In this document: in pieces, positions 33,284-43,000 of the stretch
Layout: every line of letters begins with the position of its first letter
Numbering within the stretch: the stretch's first letter is position 1
Source of the DNA: Treponema sp.
GTDB taxonomy: Bacteria > Spirochaetota > Spirochaetia > Treponematales > Treponemataceae
Reading direction: 5' to 3'
DNA: 64,000 nucleotides
Assembly (NCBI GenBank): GCA_016294035.1
Contig: JAEDCT010000012.1
Span: 12,739 to 76,738, forward strand
Notes under the pieces: generated by a model
What the model was told of the DNA's origin: nothing
Databases searched by the model: none
Seen by the model: the letters and a program-made list of their open reading frames with translations, nothing else
Program-made: the position numbers and the translations under genes

Positions 33284-35153
33284 AAGATTTTTATCTCTGG
33301 CTGCTGGAAGCCTTTGTATATTTCTTTTGCTTTTCATTTCATGTTCATCTCATTCGGAGGGAGCTTCATTTACTTCCAGATTGGATGAGATTGACTCCTA
33401 TATTTCTCAAAATTCAACAGATATGGCACTTAAGGAACTTAAACGGCTTGAAAAAAAAGCCTACAGTTCTTTTGAGCGGCTTGGACTATACAAGCGATAC
33501 ATTCTCATTGGGGAAAAGAATAAGGCCGAAAAAATTCTTGTCAAGGGCCTGAAAAAGCTTCCCGGTAATGTTGAGCTTTCTGCCGTCTATGCAAATTTCC
33601 TTCTCAGGGAAGGCAGACTTGCAGAAGCCTTCAAAACATCATTGTGTCTTAAAAATTCAAAGTATTCTTCCATATATTCCGAATGTGTTGTCAGGACTGT
33701 TTTTTTCGGATCTCAAAATGGAACTTTGAATCTTGATGAGATATTTGCTCCACCAAAAAACATTTCAATTTTTGATGAAAAAAAATCCAGTGAAGAAATT
33801 CCGCAGATTAATATGACTGAGGTTTTTTCTGATCTTCGTTTTGTTGATGTGTATTCAGGTGCATTCAATGGTTCAAAGGATTCTGCCTGGATTTTCAATG
33901 CCGCATCAATTTTAATGAAGCATGGCCAGTTTGATGAAGCAGCCTTGCTTTATCCTCATGAAATTTCAGGCTTCAGGGAAAGTCTGTTCTGGGGAAGCCT
34001 TTTTTTTGATTCTGGAAATTACTCAGAAAGTCTGGATGCCTTGCTTTCAAGTGAGAAGCTTGCTGATTTTGACCAGACTCAGGCACAAAAGGAATATAAG
34101 GCCCTGATTCTTGCACTTGAAGCTGATGATTATTATGTTGCCGGTGACGAAGATATTTCTGAAAGCGTTAGAAAAAAGCTCCTTGAAATGGATGACAAGA
34201 AATTTGTTGTTCCCAAGGTTTTCATGAATTCCATTTCCTATGCCCGGGAAAAGGGAGACAAGGAAAGGATGGTTGGACTTTTGGATCAGCTGGTTGCCCA
34301 ATATCCTGATTATTCTCCTGCCATGGCTTTGTATGGTGAAGTTGCACTGGATGATCTTGTTGTTCCAAAAGAGGATGAATATATTGCTGAGTTGAGGTCT
34401 GCCGGCCTTAAGACTGTTGCAATGGAAAAGCAGGATCGCATTCCAACCGTAAAGTTTGATGATGCAGTCAGGAAAATTGATTTTGCAATGGAAGTAAGCG
34501 GGGAAAAGAACCTGATTGTCATTAAGGATTTCCTCATGTCTGAAAAGGGCAAACTTGAAGGAAAGACAAAGCAGATTTCAGATGTGTGGATGCTTCTGGA
34601 AGCCAATGCAACCAAAGAAAATTCCTATCCACCGGAACTGGTTCTCTATTCCCTGGGAACTCTTACAGAGAAGGGATACTATGATGATGCCCAGGCTTTG
34701 TTTGAGTCATATATGGATTCAAAATACTCAGGAGAAGATTTGCATGACCTGGGAAAACTTGATTTGTGGGAACTTGAGTATCTTGCATGGTTTTCAAGCA
34801 GAAATGGTGATTTCCACAAGGGCTTTGAAATCTATAATTTTATTGTAGATAGATTTGGTTCAAGGCTCTTTGTTTTAAATTCTCAGGGAAAGAACAATTC
34901 TATTTTCAATGCATTCATCAACCTTTCAGTTTTGTATGAAAGTACAGACCAGTTGAAAAATGCCCTGGATATGCTCAATAAGGCTGTTTCAATGGTTAAT
35001 GATGCAGACAAAAAAGCTGAAGTTTTGTATCGGATTGGAAAAATCAGCTGGAATATGGGAGATACCCGCACTGCAATCCGCTCCCTTAAGTATGCAACAA
35101 CCCTGGTTCCTGCACATAATCAGGCCAGGTTGCTTTTGAAAAAGATGCTGTAG
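33276..35153 (+). CDS. TPR-containing lipoprotein
   Basis: About 625 aa. GTG 33276 is the probable start, preceded by AAGAG inside nusB; the reading frame stays open further upstream only within nusB. The signal peptide ends in FISC (lipobox, cysteine near residue 23), so it is a lipid-anchored envelope protein. Helical repeats of TPR type cover most of it, clearest at the end: KAEVLYRIGKISWNMGDTRT, AIRSLKYATTLVPAHNQA. No enzyme motif. Probably a scaffold, like treponemal TPR lipoproteins; the partner is unknown. Confidence 0.78.
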   Translation: MNKRFLSLAAGSLCIFLLLFISCSSHSEGASFTSRLDEIDSYISQNSTDMALKELKRLEKKAYSSFERLGLYKRYILIGEKNKAEKILVKGLKKLPGNVELSAVYANFLLREGRLAEAFKTSLCLKNSKYSSIYSECVVRTVFFGSQNGTLNLDEIFAPPKNISIFDEKKSSEEIPQINMTEVFSDLRFVDVYSGAFNGSKDSAWIFNAASILMKHGQFDEAALLYPHEISGFRESLFWGSLFFDSGNYSESLDALLSSEKLADFDQTQAQKEYKALILALEADDYYVAGDEDISESVRKKLLEMDDKKFVVPKVFMNSISYAREKGDKERMVGLLDQLVAQYPDYSPAMALYGEVALDDLVVPKEDEYIAELRSAGLKTVAMEKQDRIPTVKFDDAVRKIDFAMEVSGEKNLIVIKDFLMSEKGKLEGKTKQISDVWMLLEANATKENSYPPELVLYSLGTLTEKGYYDDAQALFESYMDSKYSGEDLHDLGKLDLWELEYLAWFSSRNGDFHKGFEIYNFIVDRFGSRLFVLNSQGKNNSIFNAFINLSVLYESTDQLKNALDMLNKAVSMVNDADKKAEVLYRIGKISWNMGDTRTAIRSLKYATTLVPAHNQARLLLKKML

Positions 35154-35160
35154 AAATTTT

Positions 35161-35191
35161 TTTTCCTGCCCTTTGACTTATTGCAGGAAAA
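35161..35191 (+). terminator. Hairpin after the TPR lipoprotein gene
   Basis: TTTTCCTGC (35161-35169) pairs perfectly with GCAGGAAAA (35183-35191); an A/T-rich stretch with T5 follows several bases later. Probably a weak terminator before groES. Confidence 0.45.
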
Positions 35192-35278
35192 TTAGTATTT
35201 TTAAATTACTTGGAAAAGTTATAGGAACCTCTAGAAATTAAAGTTTTTAGGGATGCCTTATTGATTATGGAGGAATAT

Positions 35279-35551
35279 ATGAAAATTAAGCCATTGGCAG
35301 ACAGAGTTTTGGTAAAGCAGGTTGCAGCAGAAACAAAGACAGCATCAGGTCTCATCATTCCAGATACTGCTCAGGAAAAAACTCAGGCTGCAATTGTTCA
35401 GGAAGTTGGTCCAGGTACTGAAAAGGATAAGGTTACTGTTGTTCCGGGAGATAAGGTTATTTATGACAAGTATGCTGGAACTAATCTCAAGATGGATGGC
35501 GAAGACTATCTTATTTTGAAGATGAGCGATATTATTGCTATTGTTGAGTAG
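35279..35551 (+). CDS. groES: Co-chaperonin GroES
   Basis: Heptameric lid of the GroEL folding chamber. Seen: MKIKPLADRVLVKQV, the mobile loop TKTASGLIIPDTAQEK, VVPGDKVIYDKYAGT and the C-terminal DYLILKMSDIIAIVE. 90 aa is short but normal. GGAGG lies 5 nt before ATG 35279. groEL is not downstream, and no CIRCE-like repeat was seen. Terminated by its own hairpin. Confidence 0.96.
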   Translation: MKIKPLADRVLVKQVAAETKTASGLIIPDTAQEKTQAAIVQEVGPGTEKDKVTVVPGDKVIYDKYAGTNLKMDGEDYLILKMSDIIAIVE

Positions 35552-35627
35552 TTTTAAGGTTTCACAGGGCAGCCTTTTTTGCTGGCTTTTCTGTGTCATT
35601 TTGACTCATAATTAGTTGATATTTATG

Positions 35628-35659
35628 ATGGTGTGTCATTTTGATACACCATTTTTTTT
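35628..35659 (+). terminator. Rho-independent terminator after groES
   Basis: ATGGTGTGTC and GATACACCAT form a 10-bp stem (one G-U) around ATTTT, followed by seven or more T residues. A related TGTGTCATTTTGA also occurs about 40 bp upstream (35592-35604). Confidence 0.8.
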
Positions 35660-35775
35660 GATTTGATATATTTTGACCTTTCCTAAAATGAATCAGTTGT
35701 ATTCAGAATCTTAAATCAGGCTGTTATTGCTTCTTTTTTATAAAAAATAAAATAAAATCAGGCAGTTTTATAAAG

Positions 35776-35791
35776 TTGGCATAATTTATGC
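35776..35791 (+). promoter_or_regulatory. Possible sigma54 (-24/-12) promoter of the sigma-factor gene
   Basis: TTGGCATAATTTATGC contains GG-N10-GC with good flanks (consensus TTGGCAC and TTGC). The start site would fall near 35802, leaving a leader of about 14 nt that contains GGGGGA. The same bases include a near-palindrome GCATAA-T-TTATGC, and TATATT follows, so a sigma70 promoter or an operator are alternatives. Confidence 0.4.
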
Positions 35792-35815
35792 TATATATTA
35801 AGTGGGGGAAATACC

Positions 35816-36673
35816 ATGAAAGAAACTGCAAGAAAAACTTATAGCTGTAACGATGCAATTCGTATTCATTTGAGAGAAATTTCAAAGATCAGTCTTCTAG
35901 ATCCCAGGGAAGAACTTGAACTTGCAAAAAAAGCTCGCGAAGGTGATAAGGTTTCCCGCGAAAGGCTTCTTACTGCAAACATGCGCTTTGTGATCAAGGT
36001 CGCAAAAAAGTTTCAGAACCGTGGCATAGAACTTGAGGATCTTATCAGTGAAGGATATGTTGGGCTTGTTGAGGCCGTTGAGCATTTTGATCCTTCCAGG
36101 GGATATCATTTTATTTCATATTCAGTCTGGTGGATCAGGCAGAAGATTCTAAAGGCCATTTACGAAAAGGGAAGTGCAATCAGGCTTCCTGCAAATAAAA
36201 CTGCCGAGCTTATTCAGATTAAAAAGGCAACTGCAAACATAAAGGATTCCCTGCTTTCAGAAGAAAAGGAACTCAATGAAGTGGCAAAGATGCTTGGAAT
36301 GACAAACTATCATGTTCGTGAGATGATGAATCTTTCCCGCGATATGCTTAGCCTGGATAAGCCTTTGACTGCCGAAGGTGACATGTGCCTTGCAGATACT
36401 CTTGCATCAAGTGATTTTTCTGATCCTGTTGAGAATGCAATGAAATCATGTGCCTCTTCTGAAATAATTGATTCCCTCAAAGATAATCTTGGATTAAGGG
36501 ATGCTGCTATCATCAGAATGAGATATGGTCTTGAAGGTGAAGGAGCTCACTCTCTTGATGAGGTTGGAAAAAAATTCAATCTTTCAAAGGAACGTGTGCG
36601 ACAAATTGAAAAGAAGGCAATCAAATTTCTGAGGTCTGAAAAATCAGATGTGCTGGCAGATTTTGTTGCCTAG
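35816..36673 (+). CDS. Sigma70-family RNA polymerase sigma factor (group 2 type)
   Basis: Promoter-recognition subunit. Region 1.2 DAIRIHLREISKISLL, region 2 (LLTANMRFVIKVAKKFQNRG, LISEGYVGLVEAVEHFDPSR, FISYSVWWIRQKILKAI), region 3 with the typical SAIRLPANK, and region 4.2 helix-turn-helix SLDEVGKKFNLSKERVRQIE. 285 aa, without the acidic region 1.1 of a large RpoD, so it resembles RpoS/RpoH-size factors. RBS is GGGGGA. Its stop codon overlaps the recG stop from the other strand (shared CTAG). Targets unknown. Confidence 0.9.
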   Translation: MKETARKTYSCNDAIRIHLREISKISLLDPREELELAKKAREGDKVSRERLLTANMRFVIKVAKKFQNRGIELEDLISEGYVGLVEAVEHFDPSRGYHFISYSVWWIRQKILKAIYEKGSAIRLPANKTAELIQIKKATANIKDSLLSEEKELNEVAKMLGMTNYHVREMMNLSRDMLSLDKPLTAEGDMCLADTLASSDFSDPVENAMKSCASSEIIDSLKDNLGLRDAAIIRMRYGLEGEGAHSLDEVGKKFNLSKERVRQIEKKAIKFLRSEKSDVLADFVA

Positions 36674-38898
36674 TTATTCTTTATAAGGTTGAATGCATCG
36701 TATCGGGCTGCCTTTAGAACTTCCTTGTCCCTTGCAAGATCGGCAATGGAAAGCTTCAGGTAGCCTGACTGGTTTGTACCGGAGATTTCACCCGGACCTC
36801 TGAGCCTAAGGTCTTCTTCTGCTATTACAAATCCGTCGGTACTGTTGTAGATTGCCCTGAGCCTGTCTTTTCCTGCCTCGGTAATGTTTTTTCCAAAAGT
36901 CAGAAAGCAATAGGACTGGAGATTGCTTCGGCCTACACGTCCTCTAAGCTGATGGAGTTCTGCAAGACCAAACCTGTCTGCGTGCTCAATAGTAATGCAG
37001 GTAGCCTTTGCAACATCAACCCCAACTTCAACTACTGTTGTGGCACAAAGAATTTTGATTTCTCCTGACTGAAACTTTTCAAGAATTTCCCTTTGTTTTT
37101 CTTCATCGACTTTTCCATGCACGATGGCACATTTGTAGTCAGGAAATACTTTTGTGGACAAAAAACTGAACATTTCTTCGGCACTCTTCAAGCTTTTGTC
37201 ATTGTTTTCGTCAAAATCATTTTCATCGGAATTTCCGATTCGCGGATAGACAAAATATGCCTGGTGACCCAGATTAAGTTCCTTTCGAACTGCATTGTAA
37301 ATTGGAGCTTCATTTTCAACAGGTGTAATATATGTTTTTACGGGAAGTCGTCCTGATGGCATGGTTCTGATAACGCTAATGTCCAGATCGCCGAATGCAC
37401 TTAGAGCAAGGCTTTGTGGAATTGGAGTTGCACTCATCATGAGCAGGTCCGGGGAGTGTGAGAAATTATTGAATGAAGTGCGTCCCTTTGCGATGATGGA
37501 TTCCCGCTGGGCAACACCAAATCTGTGCTGCTCATCAATTATTGCAAGTCCAAGATTTTTGTACTGGGTGTTTCTTGAAAAGAGTGCATGAGTTCCAATG
37601 ACAAGATTCAGGCTCCCATCCTTAAGGGCATTTACCAGGTGCTCGCGTCCTTTGGCTTTCAGGTTTCCTGTCAGAAAAGCTGTTTTTACTCCCAGTGGTT
37701 CAAGAAGACGGGAAGCAGTTTCTGCATGCTGACGTGCAAGAATTTCTGTCGGAGCAAGAAGGGCAACTTGTGATCCGTAGTCAATGGTTCTTAGTGCAGC
37801 AAAAAAGGAAACAAGAGTTTTTCCCGATCCAACATCACCCTGAAGAAGACGAGACATGGAAAATGGGTTTCGCTCAAGTTTTTCAGGAGTATTGTTCATG
37901 GAGTTTAATTCAAGCTGACTTTTGTCTATGTCTGAATTTATGCTGATAATAACCTGCATCTGGTCTTTTGTCAGTTCAAAATCAAGTCTGGAAAGCAGGG
38001 CTTTTTGTTTAGGAGAAAGCCAGTTTTCAAAATTTTTTCTCAGGTTTGCAAGGCTTTCTTTTGTGTCTGGTATCTGGTTGAAAGATGAAGATGCATTTTC
38101 AATTTTGTTTTCGGTTGAGTATGGAGTTGATTCAAATACGGAACTCTGATCAAGTGAAGGAAGTGTTCCGCGATGATCCAGTGCCCTCTGAGCCATTTTA
38201 TATTCAAAGAAAAACAACTCTTCATAAATGAGGGTGCGTCTTGCCAGTTCAACATCTTCCATGGTTTGTGGCATGTGAATTTTTATGAGGCTTTCACTTT
38301 TTGACAAAAGTTTTCTTTCTGAAATAATCTTCTGGTCAAGCTCGTTGTCAATTGTCTTTGCGTAAAGCTTGAGTGCTGATTCAATGGCCTTGTGATAGTT
38401 TTTTTGTGAAAGTCCTTCAGTAAGGGAGTAGATTGGAATTACTTTCAGGGATGGGACACCCTTTTTTTGCCACGCCTTTAAGTCGCCGTCATCAGAAAGC
38501 TTGCTGGCCTCGAATGTGGTTGACTGGAGTTCTCCATAATTAACGTGGAAAGACCCGCTCACATGAATAATGCTTCCCACGGGAAGTGTCTTTTCAAGGA
38601 ATGGTCTGTTGAATGCCACAAGAAAAGCATTTGCTGTTCCGTCTGAAATTGCAATCTTGAGGGTTTTCATTCGGCCATAGCCAAACCAGGAATGGGAAAT
38701 GACCTTGCATAGTGTATTTGGTTTTTGGGTTGTAAATTCACTGAGATAAACAGTTTTTGTTCTGTCTTCATAGTTTCGGGGATAAGCCTGAAGCAAATCG
38801 CCTACTGTAAATATGTTAAGCCTGGCGAAGTTTTTTGCCGTTGCGGGTCCCACACCTGCAAGATTTTCTACGGGAATTCCAAGTTCTGAAAGTTTCAA
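36670..38898 (-). CDS. recG: ATP-dependent DNA helicase RecG
   Basis: Branch-migrating helicase that rescues stalled forks. An N-terminal wedge/OB domain (LAGVGPATAKNFARLNI), then helicase motifs: Walker A LLQGDVGSGKTLVSF, Ia LLAPTEILARQHAE, DEQH box IDEQHRFGVAQR, III MMSATPIPQSLA, then VVEVGVDVAKAT and LRGRVGRSNLQSYC. Length 742 aa is in range; an insert near residue 255-285 (SSVFESTPYSTENKIENASS) is unusual. Start is TTG with AAGGAG 5 nt upstream. It lies 13 bp after yggT in one operon. Confidence 0.96.
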   Translation of the reverse strand: MKLSELGIPVENLAGVGPATAKNFARLNIFTVGDLLQAYPRNYEDRTKTVYLSEFTTQKPNTLCKVISHSWFGYGRMKTLKIAISDGTANAFLVAFNRPFLEKTLPVGSIIHVSGSFHVNYGELQSTTFEASKLSDDGDLKAWQKKGVPSLKVIPIYSLTEGLSQKNYHKAIESALKLYAKTIDNELDQKIISERKLLSKSESLIKIHMPQTMEDVELARRTLIYEELFFFEYKMAQRALDHRGTLPSLDQSSVFESTPYSTENKIENASSSFNQIPDTKESLANLRKNFENWLSPKQKALLSRLDFELTKDQMQVIISINSDIDKSQLELNSMNNTPEKLERNPFSMSRLLQGDVGSGKTLVSFFAALRTIDYGSQVALLAPTEILARQHAETASRLLEPLGVKTAFLTGNLKAKGREHLVNALKDGSLNLVIGTHALFSRNTQYKNLGLAIIDEQHRFGVAQRESIIAKGRTSFNNFSHSPDLLMMSATPIPQSLALSAFGDLDISVIRTMPSGRLPVKTYITPVENEAPIYNAVRKELNLGHQAYFVYPRIGNSDENDFDENNDKSLKSAEEMFSFLSTKVFPDYKCAIVHGKVDEEKQREILEKFQSGEIKILCATTVVEVGVDVAKATCITIEHADRFGLAELHQLRGRVGRSNLQSYCFLTFGKNITEAGKDRLRAIYNSTDGFVIAEEDLRLRGPGEISGTNQSGYLKLSIADLARDKEVLKAARYDAFNLIKNN

Positions 38899-38911
38899 GA
38901 AATCTCCTTAG

Positions 38912-39517
38912 TCAGACAGGAAGTGATACTATTGCCGAGAAAATAATCTGGAACAGAAATATTGAAAGAATCAGGATTACGAAGAGCACTGCCGCAGCAA
39001 TAAGAAGTGCAGTTGAATATGGTACTCTTTTTCCAAAAGTGAATGTTCCTGCAATTTTGTAAACCAGCGGTGAAATAGATGAATCAATGCTGTTAAGCAT
39101 GTAGTTTGATGAATAGTCAGATCTTGTCATTTTTACGATTATGAATCTTACGATAAACAGGAAGATTATGAAAATCAAAATTGATGATATTGCTGAAGAT
39201 ATCATCTGAAACAAGATGGCAATTATAGTATCTGCGTTGATTGCTTTGTTGAAAGAAAGAAATTTGAGAAACTGAGAGAGTGCATCAAGAACAATAAATG
39301 CCAGTGCCGGTGAAAAGTCAAAGCTTCCAAGCCTGAGCCATCTTATGCCCCGGAATAAATTCAGGTATGGATCACAAATGGTGGCAAGCATGTTGGAAAG
39401 CTTGTATGTTGAAGGCAATGAAATCCATGTCAGAATAATCCTGATAAGGCAGGCAAAAGAATAAATTGATACAACTTGTGATGCAAAATAAAAAATCATT
39501 GATTGATTTGTGAACAT
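38912..39517 (-). CDS. YggT family membrane protein
   Basis: 201 aa integral membrane protein. The YGGT motif is clear in the first repeat: CLIRIILTWISLP followed by DPYLNLFRGIRWLRLGSFDF and SPALAF. A second hydrophobic half follows (IISSILIFIIFLFIVRFIIV and LLIAAAVLFVILILSIFLF). Roles in envelope or osmotic tolerance are suggested for the family but not established. GGGAGA before ATG sits at the end of the four-hairpin leader L2. First gene of a yggT-recG operon. Confidence 0.85.
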   Translation of the reverse strand: MFTNQSMIFYFASQVVSIYSFACLIRIILTWISLPSTYKLSNMLATICDPYLNLFRGIRWLRLGSFDFSPALAFIVLDALSQFLKFLSFNKAINADTIIAILFQMISSAISSILIFIIFLFIVRFIIVKMTRSDYSSNYMLNSIDSSISPLVYKIAGTFTFGKRVPYSTALLIAAAVLFVILILSIFLFQIIFSAIVSLPV

Positions 39518-39521
39518 TCTT

Positions 39522-39682
39522 GTCTCCCATAAAAAGTCAAGAAGATTGTTTCAACAATCGATTGACTTTTTATGCCGCTTCGCAATGAAATGAGAAGCGG
39601 CAGTTGATAAGGAAGTTCGCAACGCGAACTTGTGAATAAAAACTTTGACGCTACTTCAGGCAAAGTTTTTATTACACCTCCT
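39522..39682 (-). ncRNA. Four-hairpin structured 5' leader, copy L2
   Basis: Read on the minus strand it begins CAGGAGGTGTAA and ends at the yggT ribosome-binding site. H1: AATAAAAACTTTG/CAAAGTTTTTATT (39673-39635). H2: AAGTTCGC-GTT-GCGAACTT (39631-39613). H3: GCCGCTTC/GAAGCGGC (39601-39574). H4: AAAAAGTCAA/TTGACTTTTT (39571-39531) with an inner GATTGTT/AACAATC. Compared with L1, H2 has one and H3 three paired compensatory substitutions, while the H3 loop (TCATTTCATTGC) is nearly unchanged. A promoter lies about 60 bp upstream. Confidence 0.7.
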
Positions 39683-39741
39683 GATGTTTTATGTCCTGTG
39701 TAAGGAATCGCTGCTTTTTTTTTCGAATCTACTACAATTCT

Positions 39742-39770
39742 AGAATACTAAAATACCTTTTGCAAATCAA
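39742..39770 (-). promoter_or_regulatory. Sigma70 promoter of the L2-yggT-recG transcript
   Basis: On the minus strand TTGATT (39770-39765), a 17-nt spacer and TATTCT (39747-39742). Transcription from about 39735 would produce a leader of roughly 215 nt containing all four L2 hairpins. Confidence 0.6.
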
Positions 39771-39810
39771 CTTAAGAAAAAAATTGCGGATATATCGAAT
39801 TTTTTTCGAG

Positions 39811-40083
39811 AATATCCCCTCAGGGACAGTAGTCAAGTGTTTTATAAAAATACGGGAAGGAAGGCACCGGATGGCAAAAACACTCGCAAGACGGAACGAT
39901 AGTTTCCTTGCCGGCTTGCGTGTGTAGCGACGCTAGCTTATTTCGAGTTCTACTGAGCCACGGATGGTGCTTTAGAAGAAGAAAAAGCGAGAATCGTGGT
40001 AACGATTCTCGTTGCGACAGGATGTCGCAACTGACTGGTAGTATTTTTATATGTAATTTTTCATTCTGTCCTTGAGGGGATAT
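39811..40083 (+). repeat. Inverted-repeat-bounded element, copy B (MITE-like)
   Basis: 273 bp with inverted ends AATATCCCCTCAGGGACAG and CTGTCCTTGAGGGGATAT; similarity between the two ends extends inward about 40 bp to ATAAAAATAC. The core matches copy A (23981-24182). A block of about 80 bp absent from copy A lies in the middle and contains two perfect hairpins: CGAGAATCGT-GGTA-ACGATTCTCG (39988-40011) and GTTGCGACA-GGA-TGTCGCAAC (40011-40031). It fills the gap between the yggT promoter and the dnaE stop. Confidence 0.75.
39871..39927 (+). other. 18-codon mini-ORF inside element copy B
   Basis: MAKTLARRNDSFLAGLRV, with AAGGAAGG upstream as in copy A. It differs from that copy by H13 to L and one silent change. 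Coding status uncertain. Confidence 0.35.
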
Positions 40084-40093
40084 ATCGATTTTT

Positions 40094-43000
40094 TTAGTCA
40101 ATCCATGCATCGTGAACATAAGGCAAATCTTTAACTGACTGAATGAATTCCGGTGTTGATGGAGTGCTGATTTCTGATGTTGCCCTGACGGTGAACATTT
40201 TTCCTCCGATATCAACATGGAAGAATACATTGCAGTTTCCCTGGGCTCCCAGAAGAAAATCCGTCAGTTTGAGAATGTCCCGTTCATTTTTGAATCCGTT
40301 TTCGACCTGTATGTGCAGGCTTGTAACTGCTTTGGTTTCAAGAGCATTAATGTCTTCGAGAGAGTCAACAATAAAGCTTGGAGTTTCTCGGGAGCCATCA
40401 ACTTTACCCTTGAAGGCATAGACTCCTTCAGCTTGAATTTTGGATTCAAGAAGTTCCCATGTTTTCGGGAAGAATGTTAGATCCATCTCGCCCTTAAAAT
40501 CGGCAAGCTTACCAAATGCCATTCGGGTTCCCTTTTTTGTCATGATGGGCCTGATGTTGTTTACCATACCAATGGCAATTAGTGTCCTTCCGGCTTTTTT
40601 TGCCAGCCATGGTTTTCCGCTTGCAGCAAGTGCCTCTGATTCAGCCTTTGTTTCTTTTGCATAGCGATCTATATTCTGGCTTGAGCAGGTTGCACAGTTT
40701 TCAATAACTTTTCTGTAGTCATCAAGAGGATGCCCGGAAACAAAACAACCGATGAGGTCCTTTTCCATGTTGAGAAGTTCCATCTTCGGCATTTCTTCAC
40801 ATTCATCCCAGGTGTAGTCTGCATATTCCTTGATTCCTGCATCTTCAAAAAGACTTGCCTGACCATAGGCGCTGTCTTCGTTTTTCTTTTCTTCATAGGC
40901 AATTACCTGCTCGTAGTTGAGAAGAAGAGTTGCCCTGTTCTTGTCCAGATGATCAAATCCACCTGTCTTGATAAGAACTTCAATGGCCTTTTTGTTGATG
41001 GGATTTTTTGCAGGTAGAAGATGTCCGTTTTCATCTGTGGAAGTTTCTTTGAGTTTCATGCAGCGTTCAATAAAGTTCGAGAATGATTCAAATGGTCCGT
41101 TTGCTTCCCTTTCATGAACAATGGCAGCTGCAGCACCTTCTCCCATTCCCTTGATACCACGCAAGCCAAATACAATGTGTCCGTCAACAACGTCAAAGTT
41201 AACGTCAGAACGGTTTACGTCAGGAGCATCAACCGGGATTCCCATTTTCTTTGCTTCTTCAATATAGACAGGAAGAGTATCTGTTGATGTGATTTCATTT
41301 GTAAGGTTTGCAGCCATGAACTCAGCGGCATAATGGCATTTCAGGTAGCCTGTTCTGTATGCGAGAACCGTGTAGGCTGCGGCATGGGACTTGTTGAAAC
41401 CGTAGTTTGCGAAAGGAATCATGATTTCAAAGATGTCATCAGCATGTTCCTTTGTGAATCCTTCCTTTACGGCACCCTCTTCAAATTCAGCTTTTTTTCC
41501 CATGAGAACTTCAAGCTTTTTCTTTCCCATGGCACGGCGAAGCATGTCAGCGGCACCAAGAGAAAATCCGGCTATTCTCTGTGAAACCTGCATGATCTGT
41601 TCCTGGTAAACCATTACTCCGTAAGTTTCCTTAAGAATTCCTTCAAGACATGGGTCTGGATATTTTACCGTGCTCGGGTCATTCTTTCCGTCTACGAAAG
41701 TCTGGATGTAATCCATTGGTCCCGGGCGGTATAGTGCATTCATGGCCACAAGGTCTGTGATTTGCTTTGGCTGGAGTGCACGCATCCATTTCTGCATTCC
41801 CGGAGATTCAAACTGGAAAATTGCAACAGTGTCTCCGCGGGAAAAAAGCTTGTATGTTTCTTCATCAGTATCTGGAACTTCGCTTACTGAAAATTCTGGT
41901 GTTCCTTCAGGTCTGTGCTTGTTTATGATGTCTTCTGCATATCGGATGAGAGAAAGAGTCTTGAGTCCCAGGTAGTCAAATTTTACCAGTCCGCATGGCT
42001 CAATGATATCCATTGTGTACTGTACTGCAACTTCTCCGGTTCTGTTATCCTTGAAAATTGGTGCCCAGTCAGGAAGTGGCGTGAGTCCGATTACCATACC
42101 TGAAGCATGGAGTCCTGTGTTTCTGATGCAGCCTTCCAGCTTGAGTGCAAGTTCAAAGAGCTTTGTGAATCTAGGATCGTCCTTGTATGGAATCAGCTGT
42201 CCTCCATCGGGCATTTTTTCTGTAGGCGGGTTGAAGCAGTCCTTGAGCTTGGCCTTTGGATTGTCTGGAACGCAAGCCTTTAGCATGTTTACTTCACTGA
42301 GAGGAATTTCCAGAATTCGTCCTACGTCAGCAATACAGTTTTTTGGCTTAAGGGTACCGAACGTAACAATGTGTCCTACATTTTCAGGATGGTACAAATC
42401 CTGGGTGTGTTTGATAATGTCCTGTCTGAAGTCGAAGTCCATGTCAACGTCAAAGTCAGGCATTGAGACGCGTTCCGGGTTAAGGAATCGTTCGAAAATC
42501 AGTCCGAATTTGAAAGGGTCAATGTCTGTGATTCCCATGCAGTATGCAACCAGGGAACCGGCACCGGAACCTCGCCCTGGACCTATTGGCATGTATGGTT
42601 TCTTTACTTTGTTAACGTTGTCGTAAGTACTTTTTGACCAGTTGATGAATTCCCAAACGATGAGGAAGTATCCAGAGAATCCCATTGAGAAGATGATTCC
42701 GATTTCATATTCGGCGCGGGCACGGATCTCTGGCGTGATTTCCTTGTATCGTTTTTTCAATCCTTCTTCAACAATATGACGAACGTAATCATTCTGGTTT
42801 GACTGGTAGTCATCTCCGTGGGTCTGGAATTCAACCGGCAGTTCAAACCGAGGCAGTGTTCCCTTGAGTTCAGGAGTTGAATACTGATGGATAGTGAGAT
42901 CACACATACTTGCAATCTTGAGAGTATTATCCATTGCTTCCTGAATAACGCTGTCATCAATTCCTGGAATACCGGCCAGAACCTGACGCATTTCGCTTTC

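Noticed and set aside
35552..35815. CIRCE heat-shock operator near groES
   Set aside because: No TTAGCACTC-N9-GAGTGCTAA-like repeat is present up- or downstream of groES; the only inverted repeat is a terminator.
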